From CAYHGV01 sp964356135 (GTDB taxonomy: Bacteria > Hydrothermota > Tepidihabitantia > CAYHGV01), in contig CAYHGV010000002.1 in the NCBI GenBank assembly GCA_964356135.1, forward strand, positions 1 to 51,313: a stretch of DNA of 51,313 nucleotides, written 5' to 3'. Below, one piece after another: positions 49,974 through 51,313 of the stretch. Position 1 is the stretch's first letter, and the number at the start of each line of letters is the position of its first letter. A program made the translations under genes and the position numbers. Under the pieces are notes generated by a model. The model was given only the letters and a program-made list of their open reading frames with translations, made no database searches and was not told the origin of the DNA.

Positions 49974-50858
49974 ATGAACGAAATGCAAAGCTTTGGGTTG
50001 TTGACCTACATGCCTTTCGGCGACCTCCAAAGTGAAATAAAATTTGAACGTGGAATTTCAATAACCCCTGTCCAGCAAAATAGTTTTGGCAAAATAGAAG
50101 AAATAGACAGAGGACGAGTTTCGGAGGAAGACTTTAAAATCATCAATAGTTACAATAACGCAGTCAAAAAAGAATATGATACTCCTACAACATACGCACA
50201 TGCAGAGAACGATATTCTTTGTTTCGTCGCCACATTGCGCATAGTTAAACCTATCCTTGCTTATCCGAATTATTTCCTTCACTACATACCCCATACAATG
50301 GAATGGAGGTTTAACAAACACAACATCGATTCTGCTTTTTCGATTGAAGAACATGAAAATAATGATCTAAGGGAATTTCCTGTAAACCGCCTGCCAGAAG
50401 TTATCCCTCTATGGGAAAATATGCCGGACATACAAACGAATAAAGGCCGTGTCTGGATAGCGTTGTGGTTAAATGAATTTGCCTATCAGGAGCGACAAAC
50501 TGAGTTTCGTATCCTGTATTTTGTCATGGCATTGGAAAGTCTCTTTGGTATATCAAATTCCGAGCTAAGATTTAGGTTATCTCTAACAACTGCAAGATTT
50601 ATATCAAACGACTTTGGCGAAAGAGACGAAATCTTTACGAACATTAAAAAAGCATACGATATAAGGTCAGGTATAGTCCATGGCTTACGAAAAGAATTAG
50701 AATTAAGCGATCTGCGGTTTGCTGAAATAAACCTTCGTGAATATCTCCGGAGAGCTTTGCTCAAAATTATGCAAGATAGAAGTTTAATTCAAATATTCGA
50801 AAGCACGGACGAGGATTACAATAAATTTATAAAAAACCTAGTTTTAGACAGTAAATAG
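49974..50858 (+). CDS. HEPN/ApeA-like domain protein, probable defence RNase
   Basis: A 294-aa protein. The C-terminal half has ALESLFGISNSELRFRLSL and YDIRSGIVHG, placing Arg231 and His236 in the Rx4H motif of HEPN nucleases. The N-terminal ~150 residues are unassigned but resemble the sensor part of ApeA-like proteins. HEPN proteins cut RNA and often serve as abortive effectors. ATG 49974 follows ACTGGAGGCTCT, 37 bp after the methyltransferase stop, so it is probably the third gene of the operon. Confidence 0.7.
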   Translation: MNEMQSFGLLTYMPFGDLQSEIKFERGISITPVQQNSFGKIEEIDRGRVSEEDFKIINSYNNAVKKEYDTPTTYAHAENDILCFVATLRIVKPILAYPNYFLHYIPHTMEWRFNKHNIDSAFSIEEHENNDLREFPVNRLPEVIPLWENMPDIQTNKGRVWIALWLNEFAYQERQTEFRILYFVMALESLFGISNSELRFRLSLTTARFISNDFGERDEIFTNIKKAYDIRSGIVHGLRKELELSDLRFAEINLREYLRRALLKIMQDRSLIQIFESTDEDYNKFIKNLVLDSK

Positions 50859-50881
50859 TATCGGCAAAAATCAGGATGGGT

Positions 50882-51013
50882 TTAAGAGAGCAGCAAGGGG
50901 GTCTGCGTCTTAGCCAAACCTGATTGTAACTGTAGAAAGTTGGCCAGTTCCTCAGCCGAAAAGTAGAGCCCCCGGTTTACCCTTCCTAAAAAAGCTATAT
51001 TTCCGCTAAGCAT
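50882..51013 (-). CDS. Small open frame, possible gene remnant
   Basis: A 43-codon frame (MLSGNIAFLGRVNRG, later YFSAEELANFLQLQSGL) with protein-like composition and an amphipathic helix. It has no ribosome site and no recognised family. It could be the tail of a broken gene. The remaining sequence from 50859 to 51181 shows nothing else. Confidence 0.25.
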   Translation of the reverse strand: MLSGNIAFLGRVNRGLYFSAEELANFLQLQSGLAKTQTPLLLS

Positions 51014-51181
51014 AGATAATTATCATTTTTGTTAATTATCTGTCCTTAGTGACCTGCGTCAACTATAAAGGTCGTGCCCCGGGAAAATCTGGTGGAAGGA
51101 ATGATACCGTTGTTATAATCGTTGGCTGGAGCAAATATCGAAAAAAATCGGGACACAGAGCTTGTCCCAAAAGTCCTTATA

Positions 51182-51265
51182 GTCATTGCGAGCGACCGTA
51201 GGGAACGTGGCAATCTCAGTATTTACAACATGTTTTATGAGATTGCTTCGTCGCTTTGCTCCTCC
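51182..51265. repeat. GTCATTGCGAGCGAC-type dispersed palindrome
   Basis: GTCATTGCGAGCGACC to GGCAATCTC on the left (51182-51217) faces GAGATTGCTTCGTCGCTTTG on the right (51239-51265). This sequence is a widespread dispersed palindromic repeat; the right outer arm is mutated. Confidence 0.7.
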
Positions 51266-51313
51266 ATTAGACTTAATAATGGAGATAAGTTATAATGGAA
51301 CACTTGGGAAAAA

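Overview
The window looks like chromosome of an uncultured Gram-negative bacterium. Outer-membrane genes (TolC, a PorV/PorQ-like barrel, a helix-hairpin-helix barrel protein), frequent GGAGG ribosome binding sites and TTGACA/TATAAT-type promoters fit a bacterium. A geranylgeranylglyceryl-phosphate synthase together with a UbiA-type prenyltransferase, HprK, PASTA proteins and intergenic DNA full of short phased word repeats resemble FCB-group candidate phyla such as WOR-3/Stahlbacteria. This placement is inference; no rRNA is present.

Layout. 1-6.4 kb: AT-rich accessory DNA with a partial type I methylase (HsdM), a GmrSD-like DUF262/DUF1524 nuclease, an Mrr-like nuclease with a TPR partner, a broken gene, and a SWIM zinc-finger gene between direct repeats. 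6.5-18.2 kb: an AIM24 protein, a self-regulated tetR-tolC-mfp-rnd efflux operon with operator and terminator, two outer-membrane proteins, and an ECF sigma/anti-sigma/Spy-like stress operon. 18.2-25.4 kb: a minus-strand housekeeping run (isocitrate/isopropylmalate dehydrogenase, recJ, GGGP synthase, ffh, rpe, two PASTA proteins). 25.4-35.3 kb: a GH26-like lipoprotein, an MFS transporter with tatC, a small lipoprotein, the UbiA prenyltransferase, a CpcT/CpeT-like remnant, an SDR, a DUF2330/barrel pair, and DUF488 with nadA. 35.6-38.1 kb: tmRNA, then hpf-hprK-EIIA. 38.3-45.8 kb: a sodium:solute symporter with its small partner, a pair of chimeric ligase genes, leuCD-type isomerase, a GxxExxY protein and an HD protein. 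45.9-50.9 kb: Fic, then a compact AT-rich operon of a stand-alone RadC N-domain, a large methyltransferase with a nuclease-like C-terminus, and a HEPN/ApeA-like protein.

Three things stand out. (1) Adjacent genes at 40127-41533 and 41731-42633 are reciprocal chimeras of an ANL adenylate-forming ligase and a lipoate-protein-ligase-like protein. The switch falls at Thr-Ile in both, and swapping the tails back gives two normal-length enzymes. (2) The RadC-N / methyltransferase-nuclease / HEPN operon looks like an undescribed defence or modification module. (3) The intergenic DNA is built from several families of degenerate words with roughly 10-bp (one helical turn) phasing, and these run into gene starts and stops. 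Archaeal-type ether-lipid genes and a truncated phycobiliprotein-lyase-like gene are further points of interest.

All calls come from reading translations and motifs by eye; no database search was run.
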